NCBI RefSeq assembly: GCF_024213195.1
Contig: NZ_JANAVF010000001.1
Span: 744,001 to 808,000, forward strand
Source of the DNA: Streptomyces sp. TBY4
Lineage (GTDB): Bacteria; Actinomycetota; Actinomycetes; Streptomycetales; Streptomycetaceae
Length of the DNA stretch: 64,000 bases
Direction: 5' to 3'
In this document: positions 31,532-40,309 of the stretch, piece after piece
Position numbering within the stretch: position 1 is the stretch's first letter
How the letters are laid out: each line of letters opens with the position of its first letter
Translations under genes and position numbers: made by a program
The notes under the pieces: generated by a model
Databases searched by the model: none
What the model was told of the DNA's origin: nothing
The model's input: only the letters and a program-made list of their open reading frames with translations

Positions 31532-33016
31532 TCAACCCTTGGCCTGGTCCGCCGCCGGCTTCTGGCCGGAGCGTGCCTTCTCCAGCAGCTCGGCGTACGG
31601 CGTCTGCGCGGTGTCGCCGCGCACTGCCGAGAGACCGTAACGGGTCTTGGCCTTTTCGTTCGCCAAGGGATTCTGGGGGTCGAACTCAATCCGATCGGCG
31701 GGCGGCGATACGATCACAACGACGCGCGGCCAATCGTCACTTGCCACCCTGAACACCGATATGCGCTGCCGGCCGCGAGTCACATTGAGGATTTCACTGC
31801 TGTTCGAGATCTCGGATTGATACATGTATTCGGAATTTTTGGGAATCTTCCCGTCCTTGACCACCCTCCACAGATCCCTTTCCGGCGTCCCGGACCGCTC
31901 ATATTCAGGCGGAATCTTCATTCGATCCTTCCTGACCACGTACACCTCGGTCTGAGCCCTGAGGGCTTCATATTTCAGACCCTTCGAATCGCCCTTCGGG
32001 GCCTTGGGATCGCCCTTCTTCCGGCCCTCGGGATCGCTGATCTCAACGACCGTGTCCTGCACGACCTGCTCCCCCGGATTCAGCGCGCGGCCCACCGGTA
32101 CGACGAATTCACCATGGTAGACAAGATCATCCTTGACCCCCTTGACCCCCTTGACGTCCTCTTCGTTGTTTGCGCGCACGCCATGAATCCAGTACTTGCT
32201 GTCGAGGATGTAGACGGGAACCTCACCCCCGTTCTTGACGAACATGCGAACCGTCACGTACAGCGGCCCGTCCTTCTTCCCCTCCTTCTCCAGACTCGAC
32301 TCCCTGAATTCCGCTCCGCTCAGCACCAGCGGGGTCTTCACATACGGGAGGTAGATCTGCGAATACGCCAGATTGGCGCCGGCGAGCAGGCTGGAGACGA
32401 TCGCCCCGATCGCGATCGTCTTCGGGTTGCGCAGGCCCTTCCACGCCCGGGATCTGATGAGTACGGCCAGGGCGGCCGAAGACCCGATGGTCAGGGCGAT
32501 GCCGATCACGGTGTAACCGGTGAACCGCTCGCCGATCTGCAGCAGGAGGACCGCGATGCCGCAGAGGAGGGCGATCACGACTCCGGCCAGAACGACCACT
32601 CCCGAGTACCGCCACCGCCGCTTCCCCCAGTAGTCGACACAGAGCAGCGCGGCGAAAACCTCCAGCAGGGACACGACCAGGATGGTCACCCCCGCCACGC
32701 GTCCCCCGTAGGTCAGGGCGTCCCCACTGTCCGAAATCCCGATCCGGAACAGCGGACACGCGGTCGCCATCAGGCCGAGGAACATGAAGAAGCCGATGCC
32801 CCGCCGCTGCCATCCCCCTTTGTCCGGCCAGTCGGTGCTGCCCTTGCCGCCCCAATGGATGCTGTCGGGATCGAATACCAAGTGAGCACGTTTCAGAAGC
32901 ATCCTTTCGACTTCCCAGGAGGACCAGGCCTTCCCGACGGCAATGCCGTCGACCTCGACCTTCCGCAAGCCGATGTCATCAGGCGCCCCCACGGTGACCA
33001 CACGCGTGTTCGCCAT
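31532..33016 (-). CDS. Membrane protein of unknown function with large C-terminal domain
   Basis: I do not recognise this 494-aa protein. After a soluble N-terminus (about 1-75) it has about six hydrophobic helices (about 75-240), then roughly 250 mostly hydrophilic residues that probably form a beta-rich domain. That half contains KGVKGVKDD, encoded by three copies of the 9-bp unit CTTGACCCC (32132-32155). Its 3' half is clearly A/T-richer than neighbours (for example 31640-31990 and 32290-32400), suggesting acquisition. The ATG at 33016 follows GGAGGGG. It ends 32 bp before the tetR-like start, inside whose promoter its stop lies. Confidence 0.75.
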   Translation of the reverse strand: MANTRVVTVGAPDDIGLRKVEVDGIAVGKAWSSWEVERMLLKRAHLVFDPDSIHWGGKGSTDWPDKGGWQRRGIGFFMFLGLMATACPLFRIGISDSGDALTYGGRVAGVTILVVSLLEVFAALLCVDYWGKRRWRYSGVVVLAGVVIALLCGIAVLLLQIGERFTGYTVIGIALTIGSSAALAVLIRSRAWKGLRNPKTIAIGAIVSSLLAGANLAYSQIYLPYVKTPLVLSGAEFRESSLEKEGKKDGPLYVTVRMFVKNGGEVPVYILDSKYWIHGVRANNEEDVKGVKGVKDDLVYHGEFVVPVGRALNPGEQVVQDTVVEISDPEGRKKGDPKAPKGDSKGLKYEALRAQTEVYVVRKDRMKIPPEYERSGTPERDLWRVVKDGKIPKNSEYMYQSEISNSSEILNVTRGRQRISVFRVASDDWPRVVVIVSPPADRIEFDPQNPLANEKAKTRYGLSAVRGDTAQTPYAELLEKARSGQKPAADQAKG

Positions 33017-33156
33017 GACACCAGCCTGCCCCTCCAGGCCTGACGTCGCCTCCGGAGCACAAGCGTGCGATCCGCACCCGCCGGGGTGCACGCGGCACGG
33101 AGCGGGGTGAACCTGGTGGTGACGTGTTGGTGCAGCTCGCCCCCGGAGGAGCCCCC

Positions 33157-33375
33157 ATGCGCAGACGAATCCTCGGCTTCACCGCCGCCCTGGCCTTGGC
33201 CGTTCTCGGTACCTCGGCCCCGGGCGCGCAAGCTGCCGTCCCCGTTGTCACCGGACCGGAATGCGTACGGGAAACAGTGGATTACGGCAAGGGATCGGTG
33301 GAGTACGACTCGTCCACCGGCCTGTGGACCTGCATAGGCGGCAGGTACGACGGCGAACCCATCACCACGAGCTGA
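33157..33375 (+). CDS. Small secreted protein with two cysteines
   Basis: The 72-aa product starts at an ATG preceded by GGAGGAG. It has a clear signal peptide (MRRRILGF, hydrophobic core, cleavage near AQA-AVP at about residue 26). The mature peptide of about 46 residues has two cysteines (in ECVRET and LWTCIGG), so one disulfide is likely. It resembles the many small exported Streptomyces proteins with no assigned role. Its stop is 26 bp from the convergent response-regulator remnant. Confidence 0.75.
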   Translation: MRRRILGFTAALALAVLGTSAPGAQAAVPVVTGPECVRETVDYGKGSVEYDSSTGLWTCIGGRYDGEPITTS

Positions 33376-33401
33376 AGGCCGCCAGGCCTCGGCGGTGTTC
33401 C

Positions 33402-33980
33402 TCAGGCCCGCAGGAAGGCGAGGACCGCCAGGACCCGGCGGTGACCCTCGGTGTCCACCGGCAGGTCCAGCTTGCTGAAGATGTTGCCGATGTGCTTGTT
33501 CACGGCCGCTTCGCTGATGAACAGGTGTGCCGCGAGGCCTGCGTTGGTACGGCCCTCCGCGATCAGGCCGAGCACTTCGCGCTCCCGGGGGCTGAGCCGC
33601 TCCAAGGGGTCCTGGCGCAGCCGTACGAGCTGCTGGATCACCTCCGGGTCCACCACCGTCCCGCCGGCGGCGACCCGTTCGATCGCGGCCGTGAAGTCCG
33701 CCACCGCGCTCACCCGCTCCTTGAGGAGGTAGCCCACGCCGGCTCCGCCGCCCGAGTCCAACAGGCCCAGCGCGTACGAGCGTTCCACGTACTGACTGAG
33801 GACGAGCACGGGCAGGCCGGGGAACTCCTCGCGCAGCCCCACCGCCGCCCGCAGGCCGTCGTCGCCCATCGACGGCGGCATCCGCACATCGGTGACGATC
33901 AGGTCGGGCCGGTCGGCGCGTACGGCCGCGACGAGGGCGTCGGCGTCACCCACCGCCGCAACCACCTCGTGGCCGACCCG
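33402..33980 (-). pseudogene. 5'-truncated LuxR-type response regulator
   Basis: About 192 codons remain, from VGHEVVAAVGDADALV to the stop. The phosphoacceptor Asp is present (LIVTDVRMPP) and the LuxR/NarL helix-turn-helix is complete (LSPREREVLGLIAEGRTNAGLA). The first strand of the receiver domain, with its start codon and acidic metal-binding pair, is missing: homology stops at about 33974-33980 and the sequence switches directly into an ABC permease on the other strand. The open frame continues upstream only as antisense sequence of that permease. It is a remnant, not a working two-component regulator. Confidence 0.85.
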
Positions 33981-33981
33981 C

Positions 33982-35601
33982 CTGGGCCTGTTCACCACGG
34001 CCTTCGTCGTCGCCTCCATGCTGGTTCTGGCCACCGGCATGCGCCGCCGGGAGATCGGCCTGCTGCGCACCATCGGCGCCGGACCCGGGCAGATCCGCCG
34101 CATGATCCTCGGCGAGGCCGCCGTGGTCGGCGTACTCGGCTCGCTCGCCGGCTGCGCGGCCGGGATCGCCGCCGCCCCGCTGCTGCGCGGCATCCTCGAC
34201 GGCCTGGACGTGGCCCCGCCGGACTCGGGCATCACGGTCTCCGCCTGGCCGCTGCTCACGGCCTGCGCGGTCGGTGTGGGCGTCAGCGTCATCGCAGCCT
34301 GGGCCGCCGGCCGCAAGGCCGCACGGGTGGCCCCGATCGAGGCCCTGCTCGACAGCCGGTCCGCCAACCAAGCGATGGGGCGCGGGCGTTGGATCGCCGG
34401 CCTGGTGGCCCTCGCCCTCGGTGCCGTGCTCGCCGCCGGGACCGCCCTCACCGGCGCCGACGACCGGATCAACCTGGCGCTCCTCGCCACCATGACCCTC
34501 ATCGTGGCCGCCGCCCTGCTGACCCCCGTCCTCGTGGGCCCCGTAGGCCGCGCGCTGACCGCGCCGTTCCAGCGGTTCGGGTCGGCCGGGCCCGTCCTGA
34601 TCCGGGCCGAGCTCGTCGCGGGCTCCCGCCGCGCCGCCTCCCTGGTGGCCCCCGTGATCGCCGCCGTCGGCTTCGCGGTCCTGCTCAGCGGGATCGTGGA
34701 GACGATGCGGGTGGCCTACCCGGCGGGCGAGGCCCTCAAGGTGGCGGGCCAGACGATCGTCACCCCGGCCGGCACCCCCGGCAACACCGACGAGGTCGCC
34801 GCGGCCAACCCGGTGGGCAAGGCCGCGCTGCCGACCCGCGCCTTCGTCGGGACGAGCTCCGGCAGGCCGACCGTCCTGGACGTCCTGGGCACCCGCGACC
34901 CGCGGTGGAACAGGCCGGGCGAGGCGGTGCTCGGCGAGCGGACCGCGAGGGAACTGGGCCTGGAGCGGGGCCGGGACGTCCCGGTACGGTTCGCCGACGG
35001 GGCGACCGTCACCCTGCGGATCGCCGAGGTCCTGCCCGACGACCCCGCCCGCGGCGATTTCGTGGTCCCCCGCGACCTGGTCCGTGCCCACGACCCGGCC
35101 GCGCTCACCGACGACATCTTCGTCCCGGCCGACGCCGAGGCCTCCGATGCGGTCCCCGGCACCGCCCTGCACGACGCGGCCGCGTACGCCCTCGCGGACT
35201 ACGAAACCGACTCCGAGCTCACCGACAGCCTGGCCACCATGCTCATCGTCATCGCCGTCGGCTACAGCGTGATCGCCGTCGCCAACAGCATGGCCACGGC
35301 CGCCCACGGGCGGCGCCGCGATGTCGCGGTGATGAGGTCCGTCGGCGGCACCGTCCCCCAGCTGCTCCTCCTCTCGGTCGGCGAGACCGCGGTGGTGGTC
35401 GTCGTCGGCGCCGCCCTCGGCATCCTGGTGACCCTGCCCCCGCTGGCGGGCATGGCCTCCGGGCTCTCGCAGGCCACCTCGGCCGACGTGGGCCTGCACC
35501 TCGACACCGGAGCCGTCGCCGCGGCGGTCGCCGGCACACTGCTGGCGGCGGTCACGGCCGGGGTCGCGGTCACCTGGCGGACGCTGCGCGGGACGCCCTA
35601 G
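33982..35601 (+). pseudogene. 5'-truncated FtsX-type ABC transporter permease
   Basis: About 540 codons remain. Homology starts inside the protein at LGLFTTAFVVASMLVLA, a membrane helix of the first FtsX lobe, followed by the usual RRREIGLLRTIGAGPGQIRRM coupling helix. The second lobe is complete, including a large extracytoplasmic domain and a final helix pair. The first helix, the first extracytoplasmic domain (several hundred residues in this family) and the start codon are missing. No ABC ATPase or histidine kinase is nearby, though such genes usually accompany this permease and the response regulator. The 3' end overlaps the convergent antiporter by 32 bp. Confidence 0.85.
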
Positions 35602-36838
35602 GCGCGGCGAGGGCGGCCGCGTCCTTCGTGGCGGGGAGGATGCGGCTCAGCAGCGGACCGGTGAGGGCGGTGGTCGTGACGGCCATGACCACCATCAGCG
35701 AGTACAGCTCGGCGTCGAGCACGCCGAGCTCCAACCCCACGCCGAGGACGACCAGTTCGGTGAGCCCGCGGGTGTTCAGCAGGGCGCCGAGCGCGGCCGC
35801 CCTGCGCCCGTCCAGCCCTCCGATGCGGGCGCCGGCGTAGGCGCCGAGGAACTTCCCGGTCACGGCCACGGTCAGGATGGCGGCCAGCTGCCCCAGGTCC
35901 GAGGCGCTCAGGCCGGAGAGGTCCACCTTCAGGCCGGACAGGACGAAGTACACGGGCAGCAGGAGCAGTCCGCAGAGCGGTTCGACCCGTTCCAGCACTC
36001 CGTCCCGGAGCTTTCCGTCCGTTCCCCGCGGCAGTACGGCACCGAACAGGAACGCGCCGAAGATGTAGTGCAGCCCGAGCCATTCGGTGAAGGCGGCCGA
36101 GACGAGGAGCCCGCCGAGCACGAGGGCGAGGAAGTTCCGGTTCCCGGCCCGGCCGCCCGGCCCGTCCCCCGGGACCCGGCGGGCCGCCCGGCGGAGCAGG
36201 GGCCGGACCGCGGTGACCATCAGCACCGCGTACGGCACCAGCAGCGTCAGCCACCAGTCGAAGCGCTCCCCCGTGGCGATCGCGACCACCACGGCGAGCA
36301 GCGTCCAGGCCAGCAGGTCGGTGATGGCGGCGCAGGCCAGGGCGGTGGCGCCGATCCGGGTGTGGGCCAGTCTGCGGTCGGCGATGATCCGCGCCAGGAC
36401 GGGGAACGCCGTCACCGACATCGCGACCGCGAAGAACAGGACGAAGCCGGCGGAGGAGCCCTCGTGGTGCGGGGACAGCAGCGTCGCCGCCAGTACGGCG
36501 CCCAGCACCAGCGGCAGCACGGTCGAGCAGAGGGACGTCCACAGGGTGGCCCGTCCCCCGCCCCGCAGGATGCCGAGGTCGAGTTCGCTGCCGACGACGA
36601 ACATGAAGAGCGCGACGCCCACTCCGGCCAGGGCGTTCAGCAGGGGCCGCACCTCGGCGGGGAAGATGAAGCCGGAGAGCCCGCTGCCGAACAGGGTGGG
36701 GCCCAGGAGCACGCCGGTGAGGATCTCACCGATCACCGCCGGCTGACCGAATCTGCGCGCCAGCGCTCCCATCGCCCGCGCCAGCCCCAGGATCACGGCG
36801 AGACCCAGGAAGAGGTGGACGGCCTGGGACTCGGTCAC
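35570..36838 (-). CDS. Kef-type (CPA2) cation:proton antiporter
   Basis: The 422-aa protein has 12-13 hydrophobic helices with the CPA2 pattern (GQPAVIGEILTGVLLGPTLFG near the N-terminus, GIALACAAITDLLAWTLL-type helix with Asp in the middle). It probably exchanges potassium or sodium for protons. There is no TrkA-N domain at its C-terminus. It starts 40 bp downstream of the halogenase-like gene, in the same direction, so the two may be co-transcribed. Confidence 0.88.
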   Translation of the reverse strand: MTESQAVHLFLGLAVILGLARAMGALARRFGQPAVIGEILTGVLLGPTLFGSGLSGFIFPAEVRPLLNALAGVGVALFMFVVGSELDLGILRGGGRATLWTSLCSTVLPLVLGAVLAATLLSPHHEGSSAGFVLFFAVAMSVTAFPVLARIIADRRLAHTRIGATALACAAITDLLAWTLLAVVVAIATGERFDWWLTLLVPYAVLMVTAVRPLLRRAARRVPGDGPGGRAGNRNFLALVLGGLLVSAAFTEWLGLHYIFGAFLFGAVLPRGTDGKLRDGVLERVEPLCGLLLLPVYFVLSGLKVDLSGLSASDLGQLAAILTVAVTGKFLGAYAGARIGGLDGRRAAALGALLNTRGLTELVVLGVGLELGVLDAELYSLMVVMAVTTTALTGPLLSRILPATKDAAALAAPRASRAASAR

Positions 36839-36878
36839 CGCCGGCCTCCGGACGGCGGGGGGACCGGAAAACCGATCA

Positions 36879-38225
36879 TCACGAGGGCTCCGAGGCGCGG
36901 ATGGTGCCCAGGAAGGGGCGCCAGGCGTGCTTCGGGTCGTTCTCCACCTCGTTGATGACCGCGCGCATGGCGGCCAGGGCCTTGGGGTGCTCCTCGTACA
37001 TGTCGCCCTGGAGGAGCTGCAGTACGTCCAGGCGGTACTTCGGGTCCTGCACGAAGACGCCGAAGAGCAGGTTCAGCCGGTAGTAGATCGAGATGAACTC
37101 GTACCAGTTCCTGGTTCCGATCTTCTGCAGGCGGGCGTACTCGGCGAACTGGGCTGCGTCGTAGCGGTCGGCCTTGAACGCCGCGACGATGTCCTCGCAC
37201 GCCAGCCGGGCCGTGTTCATGGCGATGCCCACGCCGCTGGAGAAGATGGGGTCGACGAACCGGGCCGCGTCCCCGACCATGACGTACCGGTCCCCGGTCA
37301 CCCGGTCCATGGAGTAGCTGTAGTCGCCCTCGGCCTTGAACGGCCTTACCCGTTCGGACTTCTTCAGCTCTTCCGCGAGGTCCGGCCGGGTGCGGACGAA
37401 CTCCCAGAAGAACTCCTCCCGGTCCTTGTTGAGTTCGCCGAAGTTCTTCTTCTGCGTCACCACCCCGATGCTCGTGATGGTGTCCGTGATCGGTATCTGC
37501 CAGACCCAGGTGTCGCTGATCGGAAGGAAGTGGACGTGGATGTTGTCGATTTCCTTGGGCGACTTGGCCAGCGCCTTCCGGTCGAGGCCCTCGAACCAGG
37601 TGTGGATGGCGTACTGGTTGAAGTGCTCGTCCGGCACCTTCAGCTTCTGCTGCCGGCCGAGGAACGTGTGGCGACCCGATGCGTCGACCACGACCCGTGA
37701 GGTGAAGTCCAGGGAGCGCGGCCCCATGCGGACGGTCACGGTCGCCCGGTCCGGGTCGTCGAAGTCGACCTTCTGCACCCGGACGTTCTGGAAGATCTTT
37801 GCGCCCGAAGACTCGGCGTTCTTGAGCAGGATGAGGTCGAACTTCCCGCGGTCGACGTGGTAGGTGAAGACCCGGTCGACCCCCTCCTGCGCACGCTCGC
37901 CGAAGGCGACCTCGGCATGGCCGTCGAAGTCCAGGCCGTCGAAGTCGAGCACCATGGTGGCCGCGCTGATCTCCTTGTACATCTGCGGGGTCGTCCACGA
38001 GGCGCCGTACTTCTTGGGGAAGCCGGCCGCCTCGATCTCCGGCATCGCCCCGGTCTCCAGCAGCACGCGCGTGGTGGCGGGGACCAGCGACTCACCGACG
38101 TGCGGCCGGGGGAAGATCTCGCTCTCGAACACCGCGACCGAGAGCCCCGCCTTGGCGAGGTAGGAAGCGGTGGTGGAGCCTGCCGGACCGCCCCCCACTA
38201 CGATCACATCAAAATCCACGGTCAT
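36879..38225 (-). CDS. FAD-dependent halogenase-like monooxygenase
   Basis: The 448-aa flavoprotein has the FAD-binding GGGPAG (11-16), the FPRPHVGESLVPAT block (38-51) typical of class B flavin-dependent halogenases, a lysine in GFPKKYGASW (K71/K72) where these enzymes keep the active-site lysine, and the diagnostic WxWxIP motif (W240-V-W-Q-I-P245). A second FAD block is GDAARFVDPIFSSGV (318-332). It may halogenate a phenolic or pyrrolic substrate. No PKS, NRPS or other biosynthetic core gene is beside it. Geranylgeranyl-reductase-like enzymes share the fold but usually lack WxWxIP. The ATG at 38225 has AGGAG. Confidence 0.8.
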   Translation of the reverse strand: MTVDFDVIVVGGGPAGSTTASYLAKAGLSVAVFESEIFPRPHVGESLVPATTRVLLETGAMPEIEAAGFPKKYGASWTTPQMYKEISAATMVLDFDGLDFDGHAEVAFGERAQEGVDRVFTYHVDRGKFDLILLKNAESSGAKIFQNVRVQKVDFDDPDRATVTVRMGPRSLDFTSRVVVDASGRHTFLGRQQKLKVPDEHFNQYAIHTWFEGLDRKALAKSPKEIDNIHVHFLPISDTWVWQIPITDTITSIGVVTQKKNFGELNKDREEFFWEFVRTRPDLAEELKKSERVRPFKAEGDYSYSMDRVTGDRYVMVGDAARFVDPIFSSGVGIAMNTARLACEDIVAAFKADRYDAAQFAEYARLQKIGTRNWYEFISIYYRLNLLFGVFVQDPKYRLDVLQLLQGDMYEEHPKALAAMRAVINEVENDPKHAWRPFLGTIRASEPS

Positions 38226-38678
38226 CCCTGACTCCTCTTCAACTGCTGTGGCCGAATACGCCACGGTCCGTCCTCGCTTTTGGCTCGAACGTGGCATCGC
38301 TCGTCAGTCAATCCACCGAACAGCAAGCAGCGCAAGGCTCTTAGTCGAAGGTGGTAGCGGCACTCGCCGGAAGTGTCACTGACTTCCCGTCAGGGTGGAA
38401 TTTATATCGGGAATTGACGGCGCTTTGATGCGCCCCGGATATGAATGGGGTCCGGGGAACTCGCACCTGCGCCCCTGCACGGCCGGACGGCCCGGGCGGC
38501 CGGCCGGCCGTCCCCCGTGATGGGCCGGAGGGGGGAACGCGGGCCGTGTCGGACGGCCGGGAGCAGGTGGTGATCGCGGCCGTCCCTAGGTTGGCAGCCG
38601 CGGCCGGGGGCATCCGGCCGACGGGTCCCGGGGACCCCCGGACCCACGGTGCGCACACCCCGCGGGAGCGAAATCACC
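38226..38678. other. Divergent 453-bp intergenic region
   Basis: No gene is seen. The left half is A/T-richer. A possible plus-strand promoter is TTGACG (38414-38419) followed by an A/T-rich GGATATGAAT about 17-20 bp downstream, which would leave a long leader for the beta-helix gene. The right half is very GC-rich with a hairpin around 38500-38535 (GGACGGCC/GGCCGTCC). Confidence 0.4.
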
Positions 38679-39806
38679 ATGGCAATCCCCCTGATCAGGA
38701 CGGCCGCCCGGCTAGGAATCTGCCTCGTCACGGCCCTCGCCGTCTGTCCACTGGTGCCGGCATCCGCCACGGCGGGGGCCCCGGCCGACGGCTCTCCGGA
38801 CATCGTGGTCCCCAGGGACCATCCGACGATCCAGGCAGCCGTCGACGCCGCCTCCCCCGGTGACCGGATCAGCGTCCGGGCGGGCGTCTACCGCGAGCAG
38901 GTGGTGATCGGCAAGAACCTGTCGATCACCGGGGCCGGCGACGGGAAGACGACGATCCAGGCCCCGTCGACGCTGACCCCCGGCGAGGACGGCGGCAACG
39001 CGATCGTCGAGATCCACGAGGGCGCGTCCGTCTCGCTGTCGAAGCTCGCCGTCAGCGGGCCGGGCTCGGGCACCTGCGACAGCGGTGCGCTCGACACCGG
39101 CATCCGCGTCCTCGGGGGTGCGCGCCTCGACCTCGGCCACGCCTCCGTCACCCACATCACCGACACCCCGGCCGCGCCCTGCTTCCACAGCGGGGACGCC
39201 ATCCTCATCGGTGACCTGCCGGTCGGCACCGGTTCGGCCACCATCCACGACACCCGGATCACCGGCTACCAGGGCGTGGGCGTGGTCGTCCTCAACGAGG
39301 GGTCCAGCGCCACCATCGAGCGCAGCACCGTCACCGGGCACCCGACCCTGTCGACCGACGGCATCGAGTTCGTGGGGGGCGCGGTCGGCCGCGTCACCCA
39401 CAGCACCATCAGCGAGAACGAGTGCCGGGAGCCCGACACGGCATGCGGCCCCGACGTCTTCAACGAGTTCCAGCACGCCGGGATCGTCGGCGACGCCCCG
39501 GGCACCGTCCTGGAGCACAACCGCATCACCGGCAACCAGGTGGGCATCTACGTCGCCGGCACGGGGCTCACCATCGGCAACAACGACCTGCGGCGGAACT
39601 CGTACATCGGAATCGCCCTCCAGGACGGTTCGTTCACGCTCCGGAAGGACCGGATCACGGGCGGGACGCACGGTGTCGCGGTCATCGCGGCGACGACCGA
39701 CACGGACGCGGTGCTCGACGGGGTGAAGATCACGCAGACCTCGGGCACGCCGGTACGGACCTTCGAGTGCTGCGGCTTCACCGCGACGGCGACCGTGAAT
39801 CCGTAG
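38679..39806 (+). CDS. Secreted right-handed parallel beta-helix protein
   Basis: The 375-aa protein has a signal peptide (cleavage near residue 30, ASA-TAG), then IVVPRDHPTIQAAVDAASPGDRISVRAGVYREQV, the usual opening of pectin-lyase-like beta-helix proteins. Repeated short beta-strand rungs (VGVVVLNEGSSATI, VGIYVAGTGLTI, IGIALQDGSFTL) follow. Six cysteines may form disulfides outside the cell. No catalytic signature of a known lyase or hydrolase is seen, so an enzyme or a surface/wall role are both possible. GGGAG precedes the ATG. Confidence 0.82.
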   Translation: MAIPLIRTAARLGICLVTALAVCPLVPASATAGAPADGSPDIVVPRDHPTIQAAVDAASPGDRISVRAGVYREQVVIGKNLSITGAGDGKTTIQAPSTLTPGEDGGNAIVEIHEGASVSLSKLAVSGPGSGTCDSGALDTGIRVLGGARLDLGHASVTHITDTPAAPCFHSGDAILIGDLPVGTGSATIHDTRITGYQGVGVVVLNEGSSATIERSTVTGHPTLSTDGIEFVGGAVGRVTHSTISENECREPDTACGPDVFNEFQHAGIVGDAPGTVLEHNRITGNQVGIYVAGTGLTIGNNDLRRNSYIGIALQDGSFTLRKDRITGGTHGVAVIAATTDTDAVLDGVKITQTSGTPVRTFECCGFTATATVNP

Positions 39807-40308
39807 CGGCTTCCCCGTCCTCCAGGCGGGCGGCGAGGCGGGTGAGGGCCGGCAGGGCCGTGCGGAGCGCCGCGCGGTCGGCGTCGGGCAGGGCCGCGAG
39901 CGCGTGCTCCAGGCGGCGTTCGTGGGCGCGGGTCCAGGCGGCCAGCCGCAGCCGGCCGGCGTCGGTGGCGCTGACGGCCGCGGCGCGCCGGTCCTCGCCG
40001 TCCACCTCGCGGCGGACCAGCCCGTTGCCGGCCATCGTCGCGACGAGTCCGCTCACCGTGGACTGGGCCAGACGCGTGCGGGCGGCGAGTTCGCTGACGC
40101 GGACCGGGGAGCGTTCGACACAGGCCTGGAGCAGTTCCACCTGGGCCATGGGGAGCTGCTCCCAGGGGTACTCCGTACGGATCGACGCGCGCAGGGCGCG
40201 GCGCAGCCGGGTGACGGCCGCCGTCAGCTCACGGGCTTCGGACGAGCCCCCGCCCGGCGGTGCCTGCGGGTCGTCCGGCACGCGCGGCGTGGGTGACATG
40301 CCGACCAC
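39778..40308 (-). CDS. MarR-family regulator
   Basis: The protein (176 aa from GTG 40308, 173 from ATG 40299) has the MarR winged helix with VRVSELAARTRLAQSTVSGLVATM and the wing VRREVDGEDRRAAAVSATDAG. The GTG lies 1 bp after the stop of the upstream MFS transporter gene, so the two are one operon. It probably represses that efflux pump. Its 3' end overlaps the beta-helix gene by 29 bp. Confidence 0.9.
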   Translation of the reverse strand: MVGMSPTPRVPDDPQAPPGGGSSEARELTAAVTRLRRALRASIRTEYPWEQLPMAQVELLQACVERSPVRVSELAARTRLAQSTVSGLVATMAGNGLVRREVDGEDRRAAAVSATDAGRLRLAAWTRAHERRLEHALAALPDADRAALRTALPALTRLAARLEDGEAATDSRSPSR

Positions 40309-40309
40309 G

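Noticed and set aside
33402-34502. 366-aa chimeric frame that includes the response regulator C-terminal part
   Set aside because: The N-terminal 170 residues are antisense of the permease; this is an accident of the deletion junction, not a fusion gene.
38341-38658. 105-aa frame in the halogenase/beta-helix gap
   Set aside because: No ribosome site, no recognisable features, and its composition follows the GC of the non-coding strand.
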